64,000 nt of DNA from Phallus indusiatus (Eukaryota > Basidiomycota > Agaricomycetes > Phallales > Phallaceae): assembly GCA_027605045.1 (NCBI GenBank), contig JAQFWX010000100.1, positions 1-64,000 on the forward strand, in the 5' to 3' direction. The notes under the pieces were generated by a model that worked only from the letters and a program-made list of their open reading frames with translations, ran no database searches and had not been told where the DNA came from. Made by a program: the position numbers and the translations under genes. This document shows positions 1 through 12,890 of the stretch, piece after piece. Numbering within the stretch: position 1 is the stretch's first letter; every line of letters starts with the position of its first letter.

Positions 1-3000
1 AAAGAAACTCGAGCAATAGACGTGTCACTCACTGTCCCCCAGATACTCATCCAAACTCTGGTTCCTATCTCACAAGCTTCTGTCAAAACGATAAGAACCA
101 ACACGGCAACCCAAGTCCAGTACGATCTATAGCCAACATAATCACACTTTATACCATATGCGTCGAAATGAATACTTACGAAGCTTTCATGAAAGTCTTA
201 TATATGGACCATTTGACTCTTCCTTCTGATCTTTCTTCCTCCTCAACAAGCTTCCTGGCTTGTTTCGCCGGACCAGTATCACTTTGGGATGGATCAGCAG
301 CGTCAACTACTTTCTCTGTTTTCTCTTTCTTCTTCTGAATGGATTGATGGATCGTGTGCAATTAAATCCAAGAGTCCCCGCTGCTTAAGGTCAGCTACTG
401 TCCCTTGGTGTTCTATCCTACCTCCGGACATCTGAATGAGATAGTGTGTACCAGGAAGGACCAATTCAACATGGTGCGTAACCAAAATCACAGTACGATG
501 AGCCAACAAAGAACCCTTGAGGAGTCGCTCGAACAAAAACCTAGCTGTGTGACTATCCTAAAAGATGTTTGGTTTTTGAAATAAAGGTACGAATGATTTG
601 TATTCACCACAGCACTAAATTTGTTACTCAGTTGAAATAAGCCTTGGCATGAAGGGTGAATAACTTTACCTGAAAATATCATCCAAAACAACATATTGGG
701 TAGGTGCATAAACAGCACGTGCAAGAGCGACTCTGAAATAATGGTTAATCGTCTTCGCGAGCACATCGGTACACTCATTACCTAGCTTTCTGACCTCCAG
801 ATAAGGATACACCTTTAGCACCAATTTCGGTCATGTCTCCATCCTCAAGAGCCCGGAAATCAGGCTTCAATGCACAAGCTTCAACGACAGCGTCATAACG
901 CTCTTTATCAAAAGGATACTCAAAGATAATGTTATCCTAACAATGACAGTCAATGAGGATAAGTAAAAGCGAGAGACAAACGATTAAACCTTGATGCTCA
1001 TTTGTTGAAGCCAGGAGTTTGAGCAGCATATGAAATGGAGTTACGAAGACCATGTTCATTAACAATCGATGGGTTTTTCGGTATAATAGCAGTTCCAGAG
1101 ACCTGGTTCATCTCTCCGAGAAAGGCCAACTATACGATGGGATAAAGGTGAGGAGGTTCAAGTAACGCAAGGAAAACGATATTCTCACCAACAAGGCGGT
1201 CTTGCCGGAAGCAGTCGGACCCGTCACGACCTATACGAAACAAATAAGAAATCTTTGAATTTTTACCAGGTACGATGTAAACTTACAGTTAATTTTCCTT
1301 CCGCTAATTTGATAGTAATGTCTCGCAATTCGAATGTTGCTTCCCCACCACCAACAACAGTTCTCGTTGAGGTTGATGCGGTTACGGACTCGGCATCTCC
1401 TACGACAGTAACCTCGCTTGACGAAAGTGTGTGCGAGGGTTTTTGAGCAGGCTTGTCTGTTTCTGCTTTTTTATCAGTAGACGACCACTTGAAGTTGGCT
1501 TTCTCAATTAAAAGCTCTTGCGGGTCTTTGCTGACAGGACGAGCAGGGGTAAAAACATTATCAGGAACCTCTTCGACATTGAAAAACTCAGCGAGACGAC
1601 CCAAGCTGACTTTGGTCTATGAGACTACTTTTAAGTTATCAAGAAAAGAAAAGAAAGCGAATAACTAACCTGACTAAATGTTATCAGTGCGTAAGGAAGA
1701 ATACCCATGGGTTGACGGAGCATATCGAACAGTCTGATAGCCTGTGGATAATTTAATAGATAATCAAATTATATAAACAGGACAATTTTGACATACAGTG
1801 AACGCCACAGAGACAGTGAGTTTATGACCACTCAGGATGAACACTAGGAATGAGAGAACGGAGACCATATTTGGCACAATAACCCAGAGAAGACTGTACA
1901 AGACATTGACCAAACGAGCTAAGCACAAACGTTAGTAATAACGACCACTTCTCGAAGTATAAGTCTACTACCTTGCCTTAAAAACTTCATCTCTACCATA
2001 CGCGCTGCAATAATCTTTGCAATCCATTTCTCCTCCCAAGCGAAAAATTTGATGAATTTGACCTAAATATTCCGTAAGCCGCTTTGTCCAGTAGTCAGTA
2101 TGCAGGCGCAAACGAACCGAACCAAACATTTCATCAATCAGCTTCATACGTTTGTCTTTGGCCGACATCAAACTCTTTTGGATTCGAGAAACGGCATCGG
2201 CCAGCAACTTGGACAAGGGAACCGATAGCAGAAGGGGCAAAAATCCAGCAAAGGCTGACCACCCTAATAGACTGAGTATATATATAAGTAATCGATCTTA
2301 AATCCACAGTAAAGCAACCCACCTGTATAGATAAATACAGGACAGCACTAGTTGGAAAGGTGCACTCTAAGTGAGAAAGTCAGTTTGGAAAAAGACCTTG
2401 GCGATCCAAGAAGACTCACGTATAACATAGACATCGTAATAACTTGATCTTGGAGTTTACGACTAAGAACAAGGTTATTGAAAAGAAGCCATTATTCAGA
2501 AAGGCAATGTCGCACGCGTCAATACCCATGATATTCACGATCTTGCCAACAGAGGCTCCAGATTCATCTTCTTCGGCATCTTTTGCAGGGGTAGTCTTGT
2601 CTTTCTTATCATCAGCCTTGTCAGCCTTATCTTGTTGTTTCTCCTCCGCTTTTTTGTCGACAGACCCACTTGGGTCAACGATTCGTAGCCTTATCGTAGA
2701 CAGCTGCACTTAACTGTGATCCGATACGAGACGCAGCTCTGAAAATGGAGGATTAAAAGCTTGTTGGTTTGTTTTTGAACGGAATAAGAGTGTACCTTCG
2801 TCCGTACCACAGATGTTGTAAATCTGCCTCAGCCTATAGATAAAAAGATAATCACTATTAAAGGCCAGCCAACGAGTTTGTTCACTTACTTTAACACAGT
2901 TCGCAAGGAAGCCGAGGGTAGCGTAAATATACAACCTTTGGCGTGACCCTTCTTTTGGGTACTCCAGTTCGTCTAAAATGCGTCTTTGGGATAATTGAGA

Positions 3001-4302
3001 TCTGTGTGAGTTTGTGTGCGAATAAGAATACGTTGACATACTGTAAAAAGAAAGGTCCAGCGAAATCAAATATCATGCTGACTTCTGTGAGAACAAAGTC
3101 GATGATTATGTCCATGGAATTTGCGCGGATAAGTCGCCAGAGTAACCGGGAACCTCTGCACAGAACGTTATTGAAACCCTTTGAAACGGCAAGGAAGCAA
3201 TGCTTACGGCGTTTGCGTAAAAATGTGAAAGTTTGGACGTGTTTTGAGAGTTGAAGATAGGTCCCAAACATCCTCATCCCTGAAATGATACTATTAACAC
3301 CGTTCTCTGGGGAATAGTTGATAGACAACATACTCGAGTCTTTTTATATTTCTCTGGTTTATGAAGTTTAGACGATGATTAGCTACGTCCAAGAACGAAC
3401 ACTTACGAAGCTGACCAGCGGATTGACCCCTGTAAGGTGTTTCAGTTGGTAAACTTGGTCAATTGTCTGAAAGAGAAAACGCACATGAACAAAGCCCAAC
3501 CGGCCAAGGAGGTGTAGTCCTCGGGAGTCGGTGTAAGCTCAAAAAACCATCTTTTTAGTCTTTTCCTGTATTTATGAATCGCATCTAGATTTACCTTATT
3601 ATCTGAGTCCACTTGAAACCGTCGGACGTTCAAGGGTAGACTGAATATCACCAATAAGAGGGACAATAGTATAGCCAGATGGATCCCCGTTGCTGTTAGC
3701 TCTAAATCGGAGGGCAAAGGTAATCCATATGTGGAGCTTGCATAAAGCGTATACCCTAGGCTGTAGGCACCTTCGGAAAGATACAGGATGTAGAGGATGA
3801 AAAGATCATATGGAGGTGTAACAGGTGGTCGATGCAAAGTGCGAATGAACGAATAAGCCCACGTGAACGTGACTAAGAATGGCGTCCACGGAAAGAAACT
3901 GAAGGGAATGTCTTGGTTGTGTTGAATGAACTGAACGAGGTTATATACAGCTATTGCTGACCACCCAGCCAGTTCTATACCGGAAAAGGCGATAAGAAGA
4001 GCAGCCCGCCACCGCGAAACAGAAACAACTAGTTCAGTAACTTTAGCAGAAGACTCGCCACGTTGGGACGCGTCTTGTTGAGCGAATTGGACATCTAATT
4101 GTTCGGCCTCGCTGACAGTGAGCGTCGGTAAGAAAGGTGATGCTAGCCAAGCGAGTGGTTTGCGGATGAACGCCGGCCAAGGTATTGGGAGACTACAGAT
4201 AATCCAAACAGCTACAAGCGCTACAACTGGCAGAGAAAACAGCAGTTCCTGTACGCAGGAAGCCAAAGGTCGCTCCAAGCAGATTCCTGCTCTTGCGAAC
4301 AT
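1..4302 (-). CDS. ABCC-type (MRP-like) ABC transporter, N-terminal half, cut by window edge
   Basis: Full-length ABC exporter of the ABCC/MRP type; only the first half lies here and the gene runs off the left edge. Reading leftwards from ATG 4302 there is a membrane-rich N-terminal region (TMD0-like), then TMD1 with a Lys/Asp/Glu-rich cytosolic loop (about 2520-2680), then NBD1. NBD1 shows Walker [12 protein letters not shown] (near 1200), signature [10 protein letters not shown] (near 800), Walker [10 protein letters not shown] (near 690) and the H-loop in LVTHHVEL (near 475). The start of TMD2 ([13 protein letters not shown]) is encoded at about 60-140. The open frame begins slightly upstream at a non-ATG codon, so ATG 4302 was chosen. 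Such proteins move conjugates or drugs across the plasma or vacuolar membrane; the substrate cannot be told from sequence. Many short introns. Confidence 0.9.
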
Positions 4303-5045
4303 GACCGAGAAGCACAAAGAAGTAAAAGCCGGGTTTGAAAGGCTGAATTTACGTTTTTCGTATTAATAAATACCTTTAAATACTTTTATCTTTCAGTAGC
4401 AGGGTTGATTGTGATGTGGTTACCAAATTTGCTTATCATGCGGGAAAATTTTACAAATTTTTATGAGCGTGTGCCTTAATCGGAACCGGGCAGGTGTCGC
4501 ACTTGAGTCAGAAATTCGAACGTATGTATAGACACGGATGCCAAGTCTTCCGGCTTCACGTGCAACATCCACATTCAATATGTATTATGTATCATTATCT
4601 GTCAGGAGTGCTGGAAACGACTACCTTGCGGGGAAGAAGGGACAGAGGTGTATATATAGATGGTCCATATTAGTCTTAGTCGCGGTGCCGGTGGTACACT
4701 GCATTTCCGCACCCACAACCCTACCATGCTTAAGCGGTGATAGCGCGAGAGAAAAAATTGAACCTTAAAGATAGCTCAAATGCAGAATGTCTATCCCATT
4801 AACTATGTGCAAACGTTAAGGAAGTATACATGAGTCAAGAATATTTCCTCGAGAAGTCAATGGTAATTTAATATTTGCCCCGTTTCCCCTACCGTTGTCC
4901 ACCGAGAAGAAAGAACAACGTAGTGAATAAGAGGCAATTGCTTGCTTCTCACGGTTAGTTCACACAAAAAATTGTACTCAATGTTTATGAATGGGTAATA
5001 GAAGGGAGAAAAATACAATCAGCTACCTATCAAGTCAATCAAGCC
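4303..5045. other. intergenic, no gene seen
   Basis: Spacer between the ABC transporter start and the 3' end of RPL10. A 76-codon open frame at 4538-4768 lacks any recognisable family feature. The part next to 4303 should hold the transporter promoter and the part next to 5046 the RPL10 3' UTR. Confidence 0.5.
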
Positions 5046-5879
5046 TTAAGCTTTGAGCTGAGCTTTGAGGTTGTCTTCTAAGGGACCCCTGTATCCAATG
5101 AATTTGACATAGGCACCATCTCTGCGTAAACGATAAGCCAACGAATATTAAACTAAACTATGTGGCTGCACTTACGGTAAAACCTTCTTCTCGTCTTTAA
5201 GCTTCAAATATTCATCCTTGTTGACGTTTGTGAAGCCCCATTTACGACTGACGATGATCTTTTGGCGGCCTGGGAACTTGTAACGCGCACGGCGTAAAGC
5301 TTCCATGACGATAGCGGCGTTGTTGTCCTTGCAACGGATGGAAAGGAGAATTTGACCGATATCGACACGAGCGACAGTACCGTATGGCTTGCCCCAAGCA
5401 CCACGCATACCAGTTTGGAGTCTAGGAGGAAAAAATGATAAGAATTTGGCCGAATCATAAGATATTCTAAGAACGTGATATACCTATCAGCTCCAGCACA
5501 ACTCAACATCTTGTTGATACGGAGAACATGGAAAGGATGTACGCGGACACGCAAGTGGAAGGAATCCTTGCCAGAGGTCTTGGTAATGTATTTGTTGGCA
5601 CAAATACGGGCTGCTTCGAGAGCTTCGCTGGACAATTGCTCGTATTCATCAGAAACGAGATGTGCACAGAAGGGGAATTCGTCAACGGAAGCCTTCTTAC
5701 GGCCAAGGTCGTAAATACGGATCTAATTCAAAAATTTCGCACGTAAGGACTGATATAGGAGGAGAAAAAAAAACTGTAGAAGTATTTACTTTCGGATCTG
5801 GCACACCACGGTTGTACCGTGATTTTGGGTAGGGCTTGTTCTTGCAATAACGGTAGCAACGGGCGGGACGACGACCCAT
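5046..5879 (-). CDS. RPL10: 60S ribosomal protein L10 (uL16)
   Basis: Component of the large cytosolic ribosomal subunit, joining late in 60S maturation near the peptidyl-transferase centre. The protein begins [19 protein letters not shown], continues through the exon carrying [19 protein letters not shown] and [19 protein letters not shown], then [15 protein letters not shown] and [16 protein letters not shown], and ends DNLKAQLKA. These are characteristic uL16 segments in the usual order. Four exons are visible; the first ends after VPDPK at a GTAAAT donor. ATG 5879 is chosen because [10 protein letters not shown] is the invariant family start, although the frame is open a few codons upstream. 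A probable 5'-UTR intron (donor near 6053, acceptor near 5895) lies just upstream, common for ribosomal protein genes. Confidence 0.97.
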
Positions 5880-7228
5880 TTTTATTGTGGTATTATCTAT
5901 CAAAAATGTATATCAGAAATGTTGAAGAAAAACGTCATCCGTCTGTATCGATGGTCATCCATCCAAAATTTTGCATAAAATGCAACAAATTCCATCCATA
6001 AACACTCCATCTCGTCGAATCTCGTATATCTACTCGAACAAAAGGTGGCATACTCACATCGTAAGGTGTTGGTGGGATAGAACGGATTTCGGTTCCTTTT
6101 TATAGGTCTGTGGGTTTTGCTGACTGAGCTGGCTGACTGTGGGACCAAGCGGACTCTCAATATTGCCGGTCGGTTCCGTTTCTGTGACTCCAAAGCACGC
6201 AATCACTAATCAATTAATCACTAATCAACAGCTCCGAGCCTCCAAAGTCTCGAATTATCACTGGCTCAGCCTCATACAAGCAATCAAACTCGGATATTAT
6301 GACTCGGAGCATTAGAAAGCTGTCAAAATTGTTTAGTCATAAAAAAAAAACCCTTTCATAAACCAGTGAATCACTAGTATACTGACGCTGCGTGCGTCAG
6401 TCGCGTACAACTCAGAATTCGACCTTCTCAACACACTGAAGACTGATAGTTCTTTGAAATTATTACCAAGAAAAATTATTGGTTTAAAGAAGTGTGATTT
6501 GTAATAAGAATGGCTACATACCGACTGCACCGGTCGCTGTGTTCCGGACGCCTTTCCCGAGAGTCCTTGCAAATTGTCAATTGCTTTGTACGTATATGTA
6601 TGTATGTACTTCTACTTCTCTTTCATTTACATAGGGACAAACATGTTTAAGGTGATCTTCATTGTATATATATTTTTTCCTGAATTGGTGTTATGCCGAA
6701 TTTCGAAGTTCATTTCCCGAAACTTGAATCCGCTCTTTAATTTTTTTCTTATATATCCCAAAGCCTTTTGACAAAATGAACTTACACTCACTTTTCTGGT
6801 TGTATCGACAATCCCCTGCTCCGCATATCAAGATTTATCACACGAGCCCTTTTTTTTAGACGCATAGCCACAAAGTCTAATTACTGCGATGCGGATGAGT
6901 TTCGGATAAAAGGCGTTGTGGCACTTCGACCGCGCTCTGTTAAAAACAGGGGAGAAAATGGAACAATGGCGAACGCAAAGTTGAAAATATTCAAATCGAA
7001 AATCTATTATTTATTATAAGCGAGAGATAACAAAATCTTGATATTACATGTCCAAAAAATATGAGTTCAGCAGTACTATTAGTGACATGTCAGCAAAGTT
7101 GGGTGAATGTATGCCTCACAAATTGTCTAAAAATGTTACAGGAGCCTCCGTGTTATTACACAGCAAGGAAAAAAATAATAGCATGGCAAAAGAGAAAGAA
7201 TCATCTAATTACCCCCGGCATTTGTCAT
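5880..7228. other. RPL10 5' region and intergenic, no gene seen
   Basis: The first 200-300 bases next to 5880 should be RPL10 5' UTR, including a likely intron of about 5896-6053, and promoter. The remainder is AT-rich with short open frames that carry no family signature. The end next to 7228 should contain the wc-1 3' UTR. Confidence 0.4.
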
Positions 7229-10200
7229 CTATGTCGGTTCTTGACTCCTTTGTCTCTTCAAGGGGGGAATCGGAGTATCGGTACTAGTATTACTGGATGG
7301 AGACGACATCTGAAACGAATTAAACTTGGCTCTCCTCGCCCTTTCTCGCAACTTTTCAAGCCTCACAAGTTCCGTCCGCATCTTCTCATTTTCGAAACGC
7401 AACCGAGTTAATTCATATTGCCAGCTTGTTTCGGACGTTGGGGAAGTGGAAAGTGATGAGAGGAGTATAGTCTGTGGAGGAGACTGGGAGGGCGTTTGAC
7501 AAGTTTGGCCTGGAGTAGCAGGGGATTGTGGTATAGGCAATGGTAGTGGAAATAAGGGGTATCATATTTGGGCGGGTTTGTGATTTGAACTGGAGACCGC
7601 GAATTCGATGTTGACTTTTGAGAAGAAGACGTGTTTGAGTGAATGGTTTTGGGCGAACTGGAATAGAAGTCGGTGGATTGTCTTATCTGTAGTAAAGCGG
7701 GCTCATTTTGGACCGAACGGGGCCCGCTTCGAGATCGAGGTGTGAGTCTTGAGATTTAGAAGAAGATGCTGCCAAAGAGGATGAAGGTGGTTGGTAGAAC
7801 TGAGAGTTATCAGTTGATAATATGTCCCGTCTTTCTTGCATAAAGGTAGAGTTGTACTCGAAAATCGAAGCCACTTTCTGAGAGACACCCGGCGTTTCTC
7901 TATTCTCTGGGAGAAAAATCATTTCAAATATGATACTCGATGGAGGTATGCGCAATTGAAAACCCTGTTCAAAGCTGAGTGGTGTTGATGGATAAAAACG
8001 GAGTTCGACGACAGTTGTCTCGTCCCGTTGTTGGTTGATGTTGTTGTTGTTGAGATAGCATCCTCGCACTCGGCAGCAAATTTTTCTGACACTTGTGTCG
8101 TAAGAGGTCGAAGCAATAACGAGAGTCTGAAGAACCTGTCGATCTTCGGGCGAAATGACGAGCGAACTGATATTGCGGCCAACCAGTGTTGCAGGGATAT
8201 GAGAGAAGAAACCCCAGGTGTAGGCGATCGTTGAAATGAAGGTTGTTGATGATGATGAGGCTGATGGTGAGGTTGGTGACTTTGAAATGGAAACATTTGA
8301 GGATCAGGAGGAGACATGTAATGATGTTGGTGATACGCATGAGCCGAGGCACTAGCTGTTAAAAGGGCATGACTTGGTGCAATAGTCGGTACGGCCGAAA
8401 ATCCTAGTCGCTGGGAGCAAATCTTGTTCGCAAACAAAATTATCCCATTCGTGGCTATGAGTCCCCAGCCATTTTCGCCAAAGGGCTCCGGTTGAGATAT
8501 CCGCGTTTCCAAAGTACGCGACATAACCGCGTCCAAAATACCTGAATCCACGCGCCGGCCTACAAGTACCACAGCCTTTCGTCCTTTACCAGGCTCAACG
8601 TGAAGACGACCGCGGGAAATAATCCAGACGTAATGACCATCCTTATGCAGAGCTCTAAAGAGAAGGGAGGTTGGAGGTGGCGGAGGCGGGGTGGGCAAGG
8701 ATGACATTTGAGGGAAACCGGGTGTAAAAGCAAGTCGCGAAGAAGGGTGTGAAACCTGATACATTGGAGTTGAAGACGCATCTTTTAGCTCGCGCATGAC
8801 GGGCACTACATCTGCAGGATGACATAGGTCTGCAATGGACCCTCCAATAAGCTCTTGAGCGTTATACCCCAAAACACGAGAAATAGAAGGAGCAGCATAG
8901 AGTAAAGACCCTTTGAGAGATAGTACGTGTATAAAATCTAAGAAAACATTTTTGAATACTTTCGATAGAGGGAAGATTCGCCTAACCTTCTGTGTTGTCT
9001 AGCACTAAATTATGAATTTCCGCGCGCTCAGATTCCCTTCCTACCGGCTCTTGATTCCCACCCCGGATCATTTGGATTAGTTCATTACTGACTCCACGAC
9101 CTCGACGATCACGAATTCCTCCTGGACCAAGATTAACTGCGGAATAATTTACAATGTAACTACCGTCGCGTAGTTTTTGAAGGATCGCGCTAGGGTGTTG
9201 AGACAGATCTACTTGAAAGCCGATAAAGTGTGTAATTTCGTCGCTGTCGTCGGCTGATACGGGTATCACTGTTACCATATTGAGGAAAGCACTTCCATCT
9301 TTACGATAGTTGGTCAGGCTTGCCTATAAGATCATGATTTAATCTAGGCAATAATTTAATTTTCCCATGAGATCTCTTTACACAGACCTGACACTCCTTT
9401 TCTTGCAATAATGAATGATAGATATGCCGTACAGCGTCTGGTGCTGTATGCGCACGGGGCTCTCCTTTATCGACTAATCCTGTTGGCGACTGAAGAAATC
9501 TGCAATTACGCCCAACAATTTCTGCCTCAGAATAGCCGGTTAATCTGCAATTATGTTTAGTGAGTAACGATAGAAAGTAGGGGGAAAATGTAAAACAAGA
9601 GAAAAGAAAATACGGTTTTCAGAAAACATTTATGGGAGAGGGGATTGTTATTAATAATATATTAATAACTTGCCTACAAAAGGTCGGACTTGCATATAAA
9701 ACTGGATTATCTGGGTGACGAGCATCTGAAACAACGAAACTACAAGACATATCGACTGGACCGAGCATAATTCTGGGATTCGGACGGGAAACGACTTTGG
9801 CCATCATCTTGAGTATATCAAATCCCGATGATGAATATGGTAACAACTGATGATAAAAAGAAGGACCGGGTTGGGTTGGGAGGAGATAGCAGAGGGGGAC
9901 CTTCATGTGGCTGTGTTGGGAGAAAGGATGCAAGATGATTCTGAGGATGAGGCGTGTGCGCTTGCATATCCCTGACGGAGTAGTGATCTCCATATTGAGG
10001 TGCTTCGGGGAGTTGGAAAGATCGATGGGTGGAGGAGGATGTCATAATACTATTGGACTGAGGTTGAAATCCCAGGGCGTCGATTTTCAAATCACTCGTG
10101 GATTTATATTTCGAAATAGACGGAGAGATGCCAGTGTTCCTGCCACCAGTGAGGTGAGTATCGAGAGATTAGAAAATTATGTACGAGAAGCAAACCAATT

Positions 10201-10295
10201 AACCATTGTTTTGAGGAATTCCAGACATTAGTATTATGGGGCACCGAGCTTGAATTTTGCGAGATGGCCGTTGTAACAGCTGTGTTATGGTCCAT
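7229..10295 (-). CDS. wc-1: White Collar-1-like blue-light photoreceptor (LOV/PAS), frame apparently broken
   Basis: Flavin-binding photoreceptor and transcription regulator that partners WC-2. The LOV core shows the flavin-cysteine motif GRNCRFLQ (near 9510), preceded by SSSGFDILKMMAKV and FVVSDARHPDNPVLYASPTF and followed by YRKDGSAFLNMVTVIPV. PAS-B carries VLGYNAQELIGGSIADLCHP (near 8870) and HKDGHYVWIISRGRL. A third PAS-like segment carries LVGRNISSLVISPEDRQVLQ (near 8180). The C-terminus has a coiled-coil-like LTRLRFENEKMRTELVRLEK and ends without a GATA finger, as in basidiomycete WC-1. Exon 1 starts at ATG 10295 (MDHNTAVTTA) and is followed by an intron at 10203-10140. One intron, 9673-9545, has a GC donor. 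Coherent reading needs single-base corrections near 9870-9900, 8194-8196, 7719-7722 and 7556-7559, each at a short C/G run. This is either assembly error or a decayed gene. Confidence 0.9.
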
Positions 10296-12890
10296 ATTAT
10301 TATGTAGAGGGATCTGTGGATCTGACAGGACCGAGTGAAGTTGCTGTTTTAAAATTGAGGGATAACGGAATTCATCACAGGTCGCGGGAGGATATTTATT
10401 ATGTATTGTTGTTCACGCTGTTGTGCATGGAGGAGTGAAATGAGAAGGAACAGACGAAGCCACGAAGACGATGGACTAAGAATCAGGCCGGCGACCAGGA
10501 GGACGGCGTGTGTAAGTCGGGGCACTCGATCACCTAAACTAGGTTTATCTTCCGACATAAACGGCAGCGGGTATATTCACGACCTTTAGCTTTTAACCAC
10601 GGCCGCTCTCGCCGAAATGTTCATTTCTCTCTTCTTCTTCCCTCCGCTCTTGAGGAAATGACGCACCGTTCTTTTTCCCCATCATTTCTTTTGAAAAAAA
10701 TAAAAATAAATAAACACGACGTGTTTGCCACTCGACTCGTCTGGCATCGAAGCCGCCCTTCTGACGTGGTTTTGGACCACTGAAAACTAATAGGTAGCAC
10801 CATGGGAAACTTGAACCATAACTGCACCACGCGAGAACGAGAGAACAAGGAGAACAAGGGCTCGCGTTCAGACAGGAGATGATCTGGTTCATTTTTCGAC
10901 TGAATTATCACGTCGCTTGTCGTTCCTGGGGAGAAATGAGACAACAAAAACGTCAGCCCTTACTCCTTACGGACTGGGACTGGTCCTGCATATTTTAATG
11001 CGTAGACAAGCGAAATGGAGGCCGAACATCTCTGGCTCTGACTGAGGTATGCGAAATTGACTTGTTCGGAACGACTTCCCGTTGATGCCAATATCAACGG
11101 TAGGAGTGGTCATTCAGTACAATGCAATGCTCGTGACTGGTGAACTGGTGACTGGGTGACCAGGTGATATTAATTCAAATGTATATTTATATATAAAAAG
11201 GCGAGTTTATCCACTACCATTCTCAATTCTTCCGCAACCTTGACCTTTTTAGCTGCTGCAGTGCTTCTTCATTTCCTAATCGCAGATCCTTCTCCGATAA
11301 ATCAACAATCTTCCTTTCCCCTTCCCTTCAAATTTGGCTCTCGCTTTCAAGCGGACGAAAACAATTGCAAATGGCAAGACATGGGTCTTTGATATTACTG
11401 GCACATTATACGGTCCACATCAATCCGTCTAGACACACCTTGACATGTAAGAACGCACCATGAGAACTTGAATTTCGCCCAGAATGAATTGCATGAGGAG
11501 CCGAGGGCACTCCAAGGATCAGTATGGGCTAGCACTGGCATATATATGTCACTTTCAAGAATTTCCTACACCCGACTTCCAGCTGTGTCGAAGCGTTCAA
11601 AAAAATTTTTCTCTTATAATTCTTTGTAGGAAATAAACATCACCATTATTAGTATTACATGACCGGCGAGTGAAATCATTAATGTCCGCCTAATCATAAT
11701 GCCTTTTTACAGTAAGGTTCGTTTAAGAATCAGTCAATCATCATTTGATTCATACATACATATTATGTACATATTGACGCATTCGACGTTTTGATTTCCA
11801 GCGACCGCCGATGGGTCCCTCAATTTCTGTTTAGTACACGTGATTCAAAACCAGTTCGGTGTCCATGTTCTACTGCACATGCACTACATGCTCTGCGCTG
11901 GTCTGGGGATCCGAGTGCGCGTGGGTATGGCTTTACCTACATGCCAGACCCAATAATTTCAAATAACTCGCTTTTAAACAACTAGAATCTTTCGTTTCAT
12001 TTTATCTCCATACCATGTCGTATACATACTCACACATCTTTTTCAAGCCAATACATTTTCTTCTTCACGTATGCCGCATGCGTACAGAACCGACATTTTG
12101 GTCGACACGTATATACCCCTTTTTAAGCAAATAAGTGTACTTTGGTGATATGACTATTCTTGATTTCTTGATCTTTTACGTTCCTTCTCTGTTCAGGAAG
12201 TCCAAGGGACTCGGCGCTTGCACCTAGACCAGGTTGGAATAGCGCTGTATAACTTTTTCAGACATCAATGGCAATAATACCTTTGCTGTAAACAGATTCC
12301 AGATAAGATATTGAAAAGAAAGTGGAGGTGCGCTTTCCCAGGTCAATAGATACTTACATCGCCTTACAACATCCGTCTTACAAACACGAATAATCGGGAG
12401 AATGACGAAAAGCTCCAAAACCATTAATCATGTAAAGCGGGAACATTTAACGTAAACATACATCCATTATTGCGCACGAATCAAAAAAAACCCTGTCCTC
12501 AGTACTTTAGAAACATGTTTCCCGCTTTTCGCTGCCAAGGTTATTCCTGAAGCGACGTCAATCGAGTCTTGACATTACATAAAGTGTGTCTGTAAAGGCT
12601 CCTGTTTTTCCGATTCAGTTCTTCTGGCATTTATTATCATCATGTCCCCATATATAGAGAGGAGTGCTAGGTAAACCATGAAAAATTTTGGTTTGACCTC
12701 GGTCAGCGGCTCGTCGGAACTTCTTCGACAGCGGATGATTGCGCTCGAGGCTTTGTTAATTCCAATAGCCGCTCCCCGGTCAGCAGTTTTGAGCCATCAT
12801 AAACCTCTTTCATTTCCGCTCTCGTCAGTCTGACCCCTTTATGAACGTATGGCTTTAGCTATGAACCGTAATGAACCTAGGTCTAAGGAA
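10296..12890. other. 2.6-kb stretch without a clear gene
   Basis: Holds the wc-1 upstream region and the 3' flank of the mL41 gene. Open frames here (for example 10349-10558, 10593-10947, 11791-11985) look like chance. A TATA box followed by a CT-rich leader sits at 11192-11340 and may drive an unrecognised small transcript. A short degenerate array of ctggtgac-like units lies at about 11138-11168. Confidence 0.4.
11192..11200 (+). promoter_or_regulatory. TATA box of a possible small gene or ncRNA
   Basis: TATAAAAAG in an otherwise geneless stretch. It is followed by a pyrimidine-rich tract (11265-11340), typical of fungal transcription start regions, then ATG 11371 in a purine -3 context, and a strong splice donor GTAAGA after about 25 codons (near 11448). 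The product is not recognisable. The site is seen in the sequence; function is inferred. Confidence 0.35.

Noticed and set aside
4538..4768. 76-codon plus-strand open frame between the ABC transporter and RPL10
   Set aside because: No family feature, no splice-linked neighbours, and composition like random translation.
5900..6202. 100-codon minus-strand frame upstream of RPL10
   Set aside because: Overlaps the RPL10 5' UTR and probable 5'-UTR intron; lacks recognised motifs.
10349..10558. 69-codon hydrophobic minus-strand frame upstream of wc-1
   Set aside because: Not in frame with the wc-1 first exon and no splice sites connect it; probably chance.
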